A stretch of DNA of 64,000 nt from Mycogone perniciosa (taxonomy: Eukaryota > Ascomycota > Sordariomycetes > Hypocreales > Hypocreaceae): assembly GCA_025331125.1 (NCBI GenBank), contig JAOALB010000021.1:83392-147391 (forward strand). The letters run 5' to 3'. Below the pieces are notes generated by a model. It searched no databases. It was not told the origin of the DNA and was given only the letters and a program-made list of their open reading frames with translations. Of this stretch, positions 46,575 to 55,694 are shown piece by piece. The translations under genes were made by a program, and so were the position numbers. Position 1 is the first letter of the stretch. Every line of letters begins with the position of its first letter.

Positions 46575-46670
46575 CTCCAAGTGATGATCAAACGACACCA
46601 TAGGGATTCCTCATGCTTAATATATGATGTGGAGACCGTGTATTTAAGTTTCAGCCTTGTCTGATTGGAG
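46575..46670 (+). ncRNA. snR41: Box C/D snoRNA, snR41-like, guide to SSU rRNA
   Basis: Perfect terminal stem CTCCAA (46575-46580) with TTGGAG (46665-46670); box C GTGATGA (46581-46587); box D CTGA (46661-46664); an ATGATG-type C' near 46623. The 17 nt before box D (46643-46659) are complementary to the universally conserved SSU segment CAAGGCTGAAACTTAAA. The fifth nucleotide upstream of box D (C46656) pairs with the first G of AAGG, predicting 2'-O-methylation there, which I take to be yeast Gm1126, the snR41 target. It sits in an intron (46530-46733). The D' side has no recognised target. Guide and stem make this one firm; the name is by target analogy. Confidence 0.9.
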
Positions 46671-46765
46671 CTCAATTCATCTTCTGTTGTTGGCTGCGTT
46701 TGAAGTTCGTCTCGCTAACTCGAACCTCAATAGGTAATTAAGCCACCCCCTTCAGCCGAGTCAAT

Positions 46766-46904
46766 CCACGCTATGATGAAAAATTGAACGAACGGGCGGA
46801 CATATCGAGCCTTGCTACCCTTCATCCTTGACAACGAGGAAGTACAAACCTTGTGGTGGAGGGCTAGTGAGATCTCTTGATGACATTTCGTCACCTGATC
46901 GTGG
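46766..46904 (+). ncRNA. Candidate orphan box C/D RNA
   Basis: Box C ATGATGA (46773-46779) and box D CTGA (46895-46898) are flanked by a matching stem CCACG (46766-46770) and CGTGG (46900-46904). A second TTGATGA lies at 46877-46883. At about 139 nt it is long for the class, and no rRNA complement was recognised. It spans the GTGAGA donor at 46867, so it can only be intronic if that donor is not used. Confidence 0.35.
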
Positions 46905-47009
46905 TTCTGGGGAATCAGTTCTTTGTTAATGTCAGGAGTGTATATGCGACTAACATTTATGCCGCTAGGTACTTATAAAAAGGATTTTTTTTCTTTATCA
47001 AGTCTTACC

Positions 47010-47043
47010 GTGATGAAATGTTTATTGTATTCACACTGTCTGA
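47010..47043 (+). ncRNA. snR51: Box C/D guide unit, snR51-like, guide to LSU rRNA
   Basis: GTGATGA (47010-47016) and CTGA (47040-47043) enclose 14 nt (47025-47038) complementary to LSU CAGTGTGAATACAA. The fifth base before the D box (A47035) pairs with the U of CAGU, which fits yeast Um2729, the snR51 target. The unit shown is only one half of a normal snoRNA: the other C or D box is unclear. A further CTGA at 47089-47092 may be the real box D, making 47040 a D' box. True ends unknown. Confidence 0.65.
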
Positions 47044-47303
47044 CCCCGGTTCCTTTGGGATCTGTGGGATATGAACACAACTACACCTTCTGATGTTGGT
47101 GAGTGGCCCATATTTAATGTTCAGATCATTGAGCAGTCCACTAATAAAATCACAGACTTGTCATGCTATTGTTTACTACATGTACAACACGTTTTCCATG
47201 AATGTGGAGACTAACAGGCCGTGGCTAGGTGAGACTGAGGTTCATCAAGAGTCTTCATTGCATTGCACATGGTAAGTTAGCTTCTTTTCTTTTCTTCCAG
47301 CAT

Positions 47304-47389
47304 ACCATCAAGATGACTTTCGAATTTTATCTACATTGGCTGAGTTCAACGTGATGAACAATTCTTTCACCTTGGAGAACTGATTTGGT
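47304..47389 (+). ncRNA. snR62: Box C/D snoRNA, snR62-like, two guides to LSU rRNA
   Basis: All four boxes in order: C AAGATGA (47310-47316), D' CTGA (47340-47343), C' GTGATGA (47351-47357), D CTGA (47380-47383), with a short ACCA/TGGT closing stem. The D' guide (TTATCTACATT) is complementary to LSU AATGTAGATAA; its fifth base from D' points to the U of AAUGU, matching yeast Um1888 (snR62). The D guide (TTCACCTTGGAGAA) is complementary to LSU TTCTCCAAGGTGAA, about 30 nt upstream on the same rRNA, predicting a methyl-C for which I recall no yeast counterpart. Located in the intron 47271-47450. Confidence 0.85.
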
Positions 47390-47660
47390 TTTTTGTTTCT
47401 CAAACTTTTGGAAATATTGGCGAGTAAGACGAAGCTAACCCGTCTTGCGGTAGAAACATTATCCATGAAGGTAAACTTGATTACACATGTAGTCAACATG
47501 TTTATGTCTAAATATATAAAAAATCTACCGTCGATTTATCATCTTCCTCTTCCCATCCATCGAAAGTGCTTGTGTTGTGTGTCCTGAAGGCTATGTTTCT
47601 CTATAATCACTGTGTAACCATCACTATCCCCATCTAGTCCCTACTTGTAGAGATGCGGCT

Positions 47661-49067
47661 CTATTTGGGGAGCTGTAGTCGGGCATTCATGCCGACGATG
47701 CACCTGATGAGATCCCAATCGTCATGGGCACCAACCCAGTCCGTCACCACAATGCCCGTACTGGCAGCGCCGACCTGGAGCTGATTAGGCCCCTTGCCCT
47801 CCTCGCCGTGCCGCATGCAGAGATATTCGATTACAGCTGGGTTTACCTTGGCAGCAATCCTTTCAGGCCAGCACGTCGCATTGAAGAAGTTGCTCGCGCT
47901 GAGGAAATTGACGAAGAAGGGCGGCAGCGCGGCATCCTCCCGGAAGTCGGGCATGCCCGCAATGTGGAAAACCTGCTCGGCCGCACGCTCCAGCTGGCCG
48001 TGGCTATAGCTAATCTTCTTTTCGATGTTTTGGCTCTCTGTGATCTCGTAAAAGTCCTGGACGCGGATGTGGCCTCCACCAACGGTGCCGTCCTCGCAGT
48101 TGTCCGGCCAGTGCTGCGCGTCGATGGCCCAACCGCGGCCATCCCAGCAGCTTTGGCTCATCTCGTCGTCAAGGGCGAAGCGGCGGATGATCACGATGCG
48201 GCCACGAGCGCGGCCTAGGACGGGGAGCTTAGGCTCGGTCCACCAGCGGTGACGGGTCTTGTCGACGTAGCTGTATTTCAGATAGCGGCTCAGGTTCTGG
48301 TCGCTGCCCTTGCCTGTGCCCTCGCGCTTGATGCTCATGAGGATGGTCTCGCTGGGGTTCTCGTCGAGGAAGCGGTAGAGATCCTCGATCATGTCGCCGA
48401 AGTACTTGGTGCCCGTGAGGGAGATAGGAAAGGCGCTGTGCACAAGGGCGAGGCTGTCATCGTCCGGGTTGACGGAGACGCGGATGTCGAGGAAGCGCAC
48501 GCCGTTCTGGAGCTGCTCAGGGATGCCCACGCATTGACAGCGCACAGAGGGGAGTGCCTTGTGGCAGGTGGGCGAGTTATGTGTTCCGGGGATGGAGAGC
48601 AGAGGGAGAGGCCAGTCGTCGTGGAGTTCCTTCATCCAGGCGTTGAGTTTGGTGGAGGAGAAGACGGCGAGAAAGGCTCCCGGGACATAGACAGCCGTGA
48701 GCTCGTGAGGACCGTCGTCAAGTCTCCTCATGACGGCAGATTTCCTGGACGGACTGGGCACGTCTGTCTCATAGCGGTGGTCGTCAATCTTGAAAACCAG
48801 ACGGAGGACCTCATCGCCCTCGTTGCGGACGTCTGTCTCGACGGTCTTGAAGGGCTCGATGTTGATAGAGACGTCCTGTCTATCCTGACCATCACCTTTC
48901 GGGACGACATGACGGGAGGAGAAGTCGGTAGCATTGAAGAAGCCGGAAATATGGCCGGTGACGTTTGTGAGGACATTCCCAGTGCGGACCTTTTCGCTCT
49001 GGAAGCGCTCCACAGAGGTGAGCTCCAGATGGTGGATTGTGAGATTGCGGATAGTGAGGTTTGCCAT
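47661..49067 (-). CDS. PI-PLC X-domain protein (bacterial-type phosphatidylinositol phosphodiesterase-like)
   Basis: Single-exon protein of 468 residues. The N-terminal 170 or so residues form a beta-rich region without a clear family (MANLTIRNLTIHHLEL; SSRHVVPKGDG). The PI-PLC X domain begins at LPLLSIPGTHNSPT, with the first catalytic His in GTHN; VGIPEQLQNGVRFLDIRVS follows with the Arg/Asp of the inositol site, then LVHSAFP with the second catalytic His, and LDENPSETILMSIKREG. There are no PH, EF-hand, Y or C2 domains, so it resembles the compact calcium-independent bacterial enzymes. No signal peptide: it should be intracellular. The ATG at 49067 is chosen because the upstream in-frame codon that could extend it is TTG. 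Lipid substrate is inferred. Confidence 0.85.
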   Translation of the reverse strand: MANLTIRNLTIHHLELTSVERFQSEKVRTGNVLTNVTGHISGFFNATDFSSRHVVPKGDGQDRQDVSINIEPFKTVETDVRNEGDEVLRLVFKIDDHRYETDVPSPSRKSAVMRRLDDGPHELTAVYVPGAFLAVFSSTKLNAWMKELHDDWPLPLLSIPGTHNSPTCHKALPSVRCQCVGIPEQLQNGVRFLDIRVSVNPDDDSLALVHSAFPISLTGTKYFGDMIEDLYRFLDENPSETILMSIKREGTGKGSDQNLSRYLKYSYVDKTRHRWWTEPKLPVLGRARGRIVIIRRFALDDEMSQSCWDGRGWAIDAQHWPDNCEDGTVGGGHIRVQDFYEITESQNIEKKISYSHGQLERAAEQVFHIAGMPDFREDAALPPFFVNFLSASNFFNATCWPERIAAKVNPAVIEYLCMRHGEEGKGPNQLQVGAASTGIVVTDWVGAHDDWDLIRCIVGMNARLQLPK

Positions 49068-49145
49068 TGCGTTGGTGATGCGGCTTGAATACAACCTGTA
49101 GGACAGACAGACAGCCTTGAGAGGCCCGCAAGATTTCAATCAAAT

Positions 49146-49195
49146 CCGATTGAATTCAATTGAATTCAATTCAATTGGGCTCTGTTCAATTGATG
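49146..49195. repeat. Overlapping AATTGAATTC palindromes
   Basis: Repeated ATTGAATTCAAT blocks, a perfect 12-bp palindrome in overlapping copies, about 80 bp upstream of the PI-PLC start codon. Confidence 0.85.
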
Positions 49196-49377
49196 CGCCA
49201 ATAATCACAATGTTTTATGTATGAGACAGGGTAAAAAATGGGCGTGGCTGAGTCCTTGGGAGGGGAGAACATGATATGATGGTGGGGGCTTTTCAGACTG
49301 AGACAGGTGAGTGATTGAAGCTTGGCAGTGGATGAAGCGACCTGTTAGCCACGATCGCCCCCAGCACATGATAAGAT

Positions 49378-49407
49378 GCAGCAGCAGCAGCAGCAGTAGT
49401 AGTAGTA
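49378..49407. repeat. (AGC)n(AGT)n trinucleotide repeat
   Basis: Five to six AGC units followed by four AGT units. Confidence 0.9.
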
Positions 49408-49877
49408 TATAGCAAGGATGACTAGCGGCCGTGCCTTATGTCAGTCTCATTCATAATAAATGCTCCTGGTCTTCCGGGTGGTGGTATGGTTCTAACGATC
49501 GCCACACGGAGCTTGGAGAGACGGTCCAGATCCGGTGATATGGCATTGGAGCCAGCACCAAAACCCCAGCCGTTCCCCTTAGCGTCTTGCTGGACATGTT
49601 TCACTCTTTAGCATCTCACAAAGTCAAGGATGGTGAAATTCAAGTCTATTTTGTTTCATTAAAGTCGTGATACTAGCCCAGAACCCGATCCCATTTTCCC
49701 CCAGGCACTTATATGCCGCCCGTCCATCCAAACTTCATTGCTGGTAAAAGCTTCCATGAGCAATTGCTGAAATGCAGCCAGCCATCTGGGTATATAAACA
49801 CACATTAAAGCGAATGAGGAAGTGTGAAGGATTTGCGTTGAAGATGAGCGAGAGAACCATGACACCTGGTCACCATT

Positions 49878-50522
49878 CTAATGTTCTACACTTCTTGTAC
49901 GCCGGCGCTTGGAAGGCATGCCAGCCCTGTCACACTCATCTTCATCTTCATCTTCCACGTCTTCTCTTTTTCGTAGCCGGCTACGCTCACTGAGGACCTT
50001 GTTGATGATAGCCTCGTTGCCAACGACGTTGCCGGCTCCATCGACCGAGATGCCGGCGTCGACTTCAATCTTGACGGGGCGAGGACGGCCTTCTTCGTCG
50101 ATCATGGGGATTCCGCATTGACCGGAGCTGTTCTCTTGGATAGCCTGGACCACGGCCCGAGCAATGGCGTTGGCATGGTTGGCTGGGGTATCCGAAAGAC
50201 AGACCAGATTGTTGTTCTTGGAGACAACGACTGCCGTATTAATGCGTAAGCTGATAGGGGAGATGCCTTCTGAGGACTCGGAGTCATCGTCGTCTGTAGT
50301 GTCGTCTAGGATTGTGGTCATGGGTGGGCGGCCCATGATGAGTGGTGAGCCTCCGACTTGGCTGTGTGTTGATGCCAGTCGTTGAAGATGAGATAGAATC
50401 TGTGGGCCTTGTGTGCGGGGTGTGTATGCTGGTGGAGGAGATGTTGAGGAAGCTTGCCGAGAGTTGTCCTTGGGGATGTTGTTGTCCTGTAGGTCTCGTG
50501 CCATGGTTGCTGAGGCATCCAT
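49878..50522 (-). CDS. Small fungal protein of unknown function, probably nuclear
   Basis: Single exon, 214 residues. The N-terminus is Ser/Pro/Gln-rich. A compact central region looks folded: ISLRINTAVVVSKNNNLV, then NAIARAVVQAIQENS, GIPMIDEEGRPRP and VEVDAGISVDG-type sequence (here VKIEVDAGISVDGAGNVVGN). The C-terminus holds basic clusters (RSRLRKRED, KRRRTR) either side of an acidic stretch, consistent with a bipartite nuclear signal. Family not recognised. A second Met seven codons in could also be the start. More than 5 kb of apparently non-coding DNA lies upstream, which suggests complex regulation or a long leader. Confidence 0.75.
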   Translation of the reverse strand: MDASATMARDLQDNNIPKDNSRQASSTSPPPAYTPRTQGPQILSHLQRLASTHSQVGGSPLIMGRPPMTTILDDTTDDDDSESSEGISPISLRINTAVVVSKNNNLVCLSDTPANHANAIARAVVQAIQENSSGQCGIPMIDEEGRPRPVKIEVDAGISVDGAGNVVGNEAIINKVLSERSRLRKREDVEDEDEDECDRAGMPSKRRRTRSVEH

Positions 50523-53500
50523 ATTCGAAAGATGTCAGAGAAAGGGAGGATAGCTATTCTTTTGAACTTTGAAGCAGCAGGTTGAAGTCTCTTAAAGAAG
50601 CTAGTGATGATCGAAAGAGAAAAGTTGGCAAGATAAGAGGGTTGAGCAGGTATGATAAATGATGGCCGAGTGAATGAGACGAGAGCAATGTCTTCACTAG
50701 CACTGTGAGTGGTCTCTAATATATGAACAGGGGTATGAATAAGACAGTGAATGTGAATGGGACGATTCAGACTGGGTGAATGAGTTTCACGCCACAGTAT
50801 CCGGTCCTTTTACGTGGCTTCCTAGTGGTGGCGAAAGTGTGTCTACTGGCGCCCGCTACGGCGTCATCAAGGAGAGTGTCATGGATACAATAACGTGCCA
50901 GGATAAAAATTTTCTGGCCAAGACACGGGGAGAGACTCCGGCACTGTTTCTCCTCCAAACATCTCCACGATTGTTGATTGACCGATTTACCGATGTAATT
51001 GTCACTCCCTGACGCTCTTGTCTATCCGCCCCACGCCTTGGGGCTCTTTACGGGACAATACGTACGGGACCCAGAATTTGTGCTCAGCCTTGCCACTCTC
51101 TGTCTCGAGCCGCAGCAGATGCCGGGCTGCGAACCCGTGTGGTACGGAGTACACGGGGATCATACTACACGCCCCTGCCTTTCGTTCATTGACACTTTTT
51201 TTTCTATATGGTCATAGTGGGGTGGGACGTTCCTTGAATGGCGATGGCACCACTATAGTTGGACTGCCGTATGTATTGTGACCGACGGAATGGGAGGGAG
51301 GGAACGGAGGAGTTATCCCGGACACGTGGTGCCCCGGAGATGGGGTGCAGCTAACCGGCGCGAGTTTTTCCCAAGGCGGTGATGCTGACAATAAATTACT
51401 ATAACTGACAATGTTTATCAGTTCAAAGGGAGCACTCAGCCAACTGGACACCATACGGGATGGCGTGGATGATGTGCTGCTGTCTCCCACCCTCTCTCTC
51501 TCCCTCCTCCCCTCCTCCTACTCCTCCTCCACCTCTCTAAGCGAATGCAACGTCTAGCGTATTGTCTACGTATTCACCCTGGCTTGGACGGCTGAGAATT
51601 GGAGCCGCGGAGGACCTGTCTACTCTCTCATTGGCTTCACTGTTGGATCGCCCGTTATTGGCGCCGTTTGGCTTGTTATTGTCCCTTACTATTGTTGCTC
51701 CCATTGACACTCGAATCAAGTTTAGCGCCCGTGTCCCGGACCCGAGAAGTGGGGCGGTCGCCGACTTCTGACCCGCCTATCCCTGCTTCTCGCTATCGGC
51801 CTTCTCGGAGACGCGAGCGCCTCTAACTATCTCCAGTTACGTACGACCCTTCAGCTTGGTAACTTTTCTGCACCCCCAGATCACTAAAATCCATTCACCA
51901 CAATAGCCCCCCTCCCTGAGACACTTTGCATGAGAGAACTAACCCAAATTCCTCGCCTAGCCCGTGCGTCATGGTTCGATACCCCTCCCTCCCTCAATAC
52001 CGCCGTGAACTACTCTTACAGAGTTGGCTATCAGCGCGGGCTATGCTTCCTAGTCTTCGCCTCGGCTCCCAAACCTCTGGATTTGCCGAGCGAAACTAGG
52101 CACGGGCAAGATCACTAGAGGCCGTCTTTACCAACCTGGTGGAATTCATCTCCTTCTCTCTCTCGCGCTGACAGCATCTTCGCAGGTTTGTGTGGCATGA
52201 CACTGCTGGGTCTGTCTGTTTCACTCGACAAAACGACAGAAATGACCGAAAACAAACATCGGAGAAACCCAAACTGAGCAAGTGAATAAACTTCCCAGAT
52301 GATGAGGGAGAGTTAAAAAAGAACGGTGCTTCCCTCGATAAGCGAGCCAGCTCCCCTCATTCCAGGGTAACAATAGCAACGTTAAACATAAGCCAATACC
52401 CGTCACAGCGCCTTGCTCTCCACAGCCACTGGCTGAACTTACGATGGTCAGGCCACATTTTGACTTTCCACGACGTTTCTCGGGTGGTACGAAAACGGTT
52501 TTTGACGTCGATTCGGCTTTTTCATCTGCGGTACACGAATCGCCTCGGACCTAACGCCGTTGTGAAGGTCCATCTATAATGTCACCCTGCAAGGTAGCTC
52601 GCAAGGTTCATACGGACCGACGGGGGCATTACGGTGTACATATTATGTAGCATGAAGTGGCGTTTTCAAGGGCGTGACTGAAAGTGACTGGCAGTGACTG
52701 ACTAGACGCATGTTGGTTGCGGGACCCGTCGGCCGTCCAGTCCTCTCAACCCGAAACTGTGGTTGACGCTTCTGTATTGTGCCGTTTTGTTTTTCCCGTT
52801 TTCCGCCTTGCATAGGCACTATAATAGAGTTTGAGATCTGCTAGCGAGCCTGGGATACGAGCCAACAGACAAAACTGTCTTTGATGTAACGGTGGGCTGA
52901 CAAACGGTCAGGCCAAGCCAATACGGTAATGTCTCCATCTAACATTGGCATGGCAAGATGTGTCTCGAGGCTGTCTCTGACGGTTAACCGAGTCACCAAC
53001 TTCAACACCAGATTCGCCAATCACGACTATACACATGCCATACATGCCTGAAAACTGCTCCGCTATGCTCCATATCTCCAAACAACACATACCTCCTTTT
53101 CTAGACACGGTGGGAGTGTCCCAGACTCATCAATGATGGGGAATCACTGAGTCTATATTGTCGTTTTCTCTCTGTGGCCCGCTTCATTCCAACATCCTTC
53201 CGTTCCGATTCGTTACCGCTTCCTTACAGCAGTTAGTGTCTCCAGACGGCATTGAGCTTTTCAGTTCCGGAGCCGGGGCCAACATACGAACAAGTTACTC
53301 CCATTGACTGAACCACACCCTCCCTTGGGTTCCAAATCCGGCCCTCAACCACGCATTCTCGCTGCAAGAGCATCAGTGCACCACATTGACAGTGTGATAA
53401 GATCTATGACGGCTACGCACGTCTCCTATCTATCTAGATTCGAAAATTGGAGCCGGAATGGGGGGGGGGCATGATTTTGATCTCAACGCCATCATTATCA

Positions 53501-55694
53501 CCACCAACACGCGACATTTGGCCCCCATCCTCAACGGTCGGTCGGTTTGAGCGAATCTGGATGTCTCAAGCGAAGAAGATGCGCCACAACTTCGTTGACC
53601 AGATGACACTGCTGATCCCTCCTCACCACCCCGGACAGTTCCGCAGCAAAGCATAATTGCCCCCCCAGGGTGCCTCGCTGACCTCGTATAGACGGACATA
53701 CGGAGTAATACCATTTTGTACAGCCAACAAGACAACAGTCACAGACATTATCTCCACCACTATGGAGACCATGCCATGAACATTTTACAAATCACCGCTG
53801 GTGAAAAAAATGGCTACCGCAAAAAAAAGGGGAAAAAAAGAGGGACAATGCAAAAACGAAAAGCATGACGTCCCTCCCCAATGACGCCGGATCGAGATAT
53901 CTATTCGAAAAAAAAAGAAACGGCAAATCGATACCCACATCGCACCTCATTCATCAAAGCCCATCAAGTGTTGTACACGGACACGTCAATACTCGCTTAT
54001 CCTATTCTTCTCCTCCCACACAGACCCCCAGACACCCTGTGCGTCATTACGTTCGCAAAGTCGAACCCTCGGGGGCTTCTGCAATGGCCAGATGCTGCTC
54101 CCTCCCTCTCCTTTGTGTGTGTGTTGTCAATCCCTGCGTCTTGTCTTCTTGTCATTGCTGGATCGACAAGGACCGTTGGGCAAACCTGCCTATCGGTGCG
54201 ATCCCTGACTGGGCCGTATGTGTGTATGTACGTGTGTACGTGCGTACATACATACAACATCCACCCTGTCAGCCTGTTACCCTGCATCCTCGAGGATCAT
54301 AACATCTGAGAACCCACAAAAGAAGCTTCGATATGTCACCCCATGACAAAGGGATACAAGTACTTCGTAGAAGCATGACAAAAACGAATCGGCCAATCGG
54401 GACACAAGCCTCTCTCCCCTCTGACCCATCCCGTCTCCTCATTCCTAACGAATACATAATACTCATTCTTACATACAATACATATTTATCACACAACACC
54501 AGAAGCGTCAAGAGAGGAGAGGAGAAAGCATCAAGATAGGAAATCTCAACCGATGACCCCCGTCCTCGGACAATTTCGGGCATTCGGGTTAGTGTTCTTC
54601 TCCTCATGACTCTGTAGACTTCCCTTTGTCCGAATACTGTACGGAGTATTTCGTACCAACAGTTAATATATTCGGAAAACTACCTTGTGATCACATACAT
54701 ACACACCTCATCGTTGCTCATATCATACACAACCATGCATGTAGTATTACTCTTAGATGATACGTAAAAACAAAGAAAAGTGGAATCAATGTCCTCCGCA
54801 GAACAAGTCTCCCAGAGGCCAGCGCATTCTCGCACTCGGGAACAGTAGTAGTATCCATTGTCTGATTTCTATTGTTGGGCTGTTGTTGTAAATCTGCTCT
54901 ATGGAATCATGCCATGTCCCCAACTCATAGCGTGCGGCTCATGAACTGGCCCCGGACAACTGAACAATCAACTGCCAGTGGATCCGCCTGGTCCAACAAT
55001 TGCCATGTCATCCTTGGAGTGGCAAAGCATGGGGACTATTCATGTTCAAGTTCCATTCAACACAAGTTTTCTTTCTTCTTTGAAGAAAAGGGGGGGTTTT
55101 TTCACAGGAAATCTTGGCACAATGACGATCTTGCCTTCAATCGGGCTTCTTTGTGTATTATAGAGTACTGTCATCTATCTAGTCGGCTCCCTCGATGCCT
55201 TTGTTATAAAGTCCACCTTTCCTGCCAACCTCCTGTCCTGTTCCAGCCCCGGCAACTGACCTGCATGTTCAGCTCGGTCAATGAAACGGGAAGAAGAAAG
55301 ATGTTGAACTTCTTTTTGTTTTCCCGAAAAACGCCTGTACGCATGTGCTGTTCTTGTGTATACCCTTTCGTAAGCGTAGCTCATTATGCAAATATCTTTT
55401 TGCAAGTCTTAACCTCGCTGTCAATGCAGATTTGCCCAAACCGTGTGTCTTTGTTGAAAGACGCCGCCGCTCCCAATCCTGGTATATCGTGAAACAAATC
55501 TTTCTCGAAAAGAAAATTAGACGCCAGAAACCGCCCCGCTCCCCACACCCGAGTGGAGAGACCTATGGTTTCGTTGAGAACCGTACGCCGCCTGAATGTA
55601 CCTGATTAAATGGACATAAAACACGTCGTTGTGAAATGTCACAGAGAGCTTGTTGAATACTCTCTAGTCGGTTGCAGTCGCTCAAAGCAACCGC
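50523..55694. other. 5-kb region without a credible gene
   Basis: Bounded by the start of the small nuclear protein gene (minus) and the stop of SAM synthetase (minus). The longest frame (54872-55492, plus) has cysteine/serine-rich random composition. The stretch holds pyrimidine tracts (51485-51537), a 10-nt G run (about 53459-53469), GT/AC alternating DNA (54215-54262), TACTCCGTA-class motifs (51145, 53698, 54360, 54640) and some plus-strand splice-like strings (CTAAC then CCTAG near 51938-51960). Best read as a long promoter/5' leader or an unannotated non-coding transcript. Confidence 0.6.

Larger units (their letters stand above)
46200..47600 (+). ncRNA. Multi-intron non-coding snoRNA host gene
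   Basis: No open frame of note, but a chain of clear plus-strand splice signals. Donors: GTAAGC (46293), GTTAGT (46530), GTGAGA (46867), GTGAGT (47098), GTAAGT (47271), GTAAAC (47471). Branch points and acceptors: GCTAAC/TCAAG (46462), CTAAC/AATAG (46733), ACTAAC/GCTAG (46967), ACTAAC/GCTAG (47227), GCTAAC/GGTAG (47450). At least three box C/D units with rRNA guides lie in it. Exons have no coding pattern, though a short ATATGAACA string recurs near 46470, 46517 and 47070. This is the architecture of a UHG-type host gene: introns release snoRNAs and the spliced exons are probably discarded. Transcript ends are estimates; the intron/exon assignment in 46734-47097 is open (see findings). Confidence 0.75.
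49068..49877. other. Intergenic: PI-PLC promoter and 3' region of the next gene
   Basis: An AATTGAATTC-type palindromic tract lies at about 49146-49195, and AGC/AGT trinucleotide repeats at 49378-49407. No gene supported; the 60-68 codon frames here have no features. Confidence 0.6.

Noticed and set aside
48249..49088. 279-codon plus-strand frame
   Set aside because: Exact antisense shadow of the PI-PLC gene, produced by its GC-rich third positions.
54872..55492. 206-codon plus-strand frame in the long gene-free region
   Set aside because: Begins without a convincing start, composition is Cys/Ser-rich and random-like, no domain or splice support.
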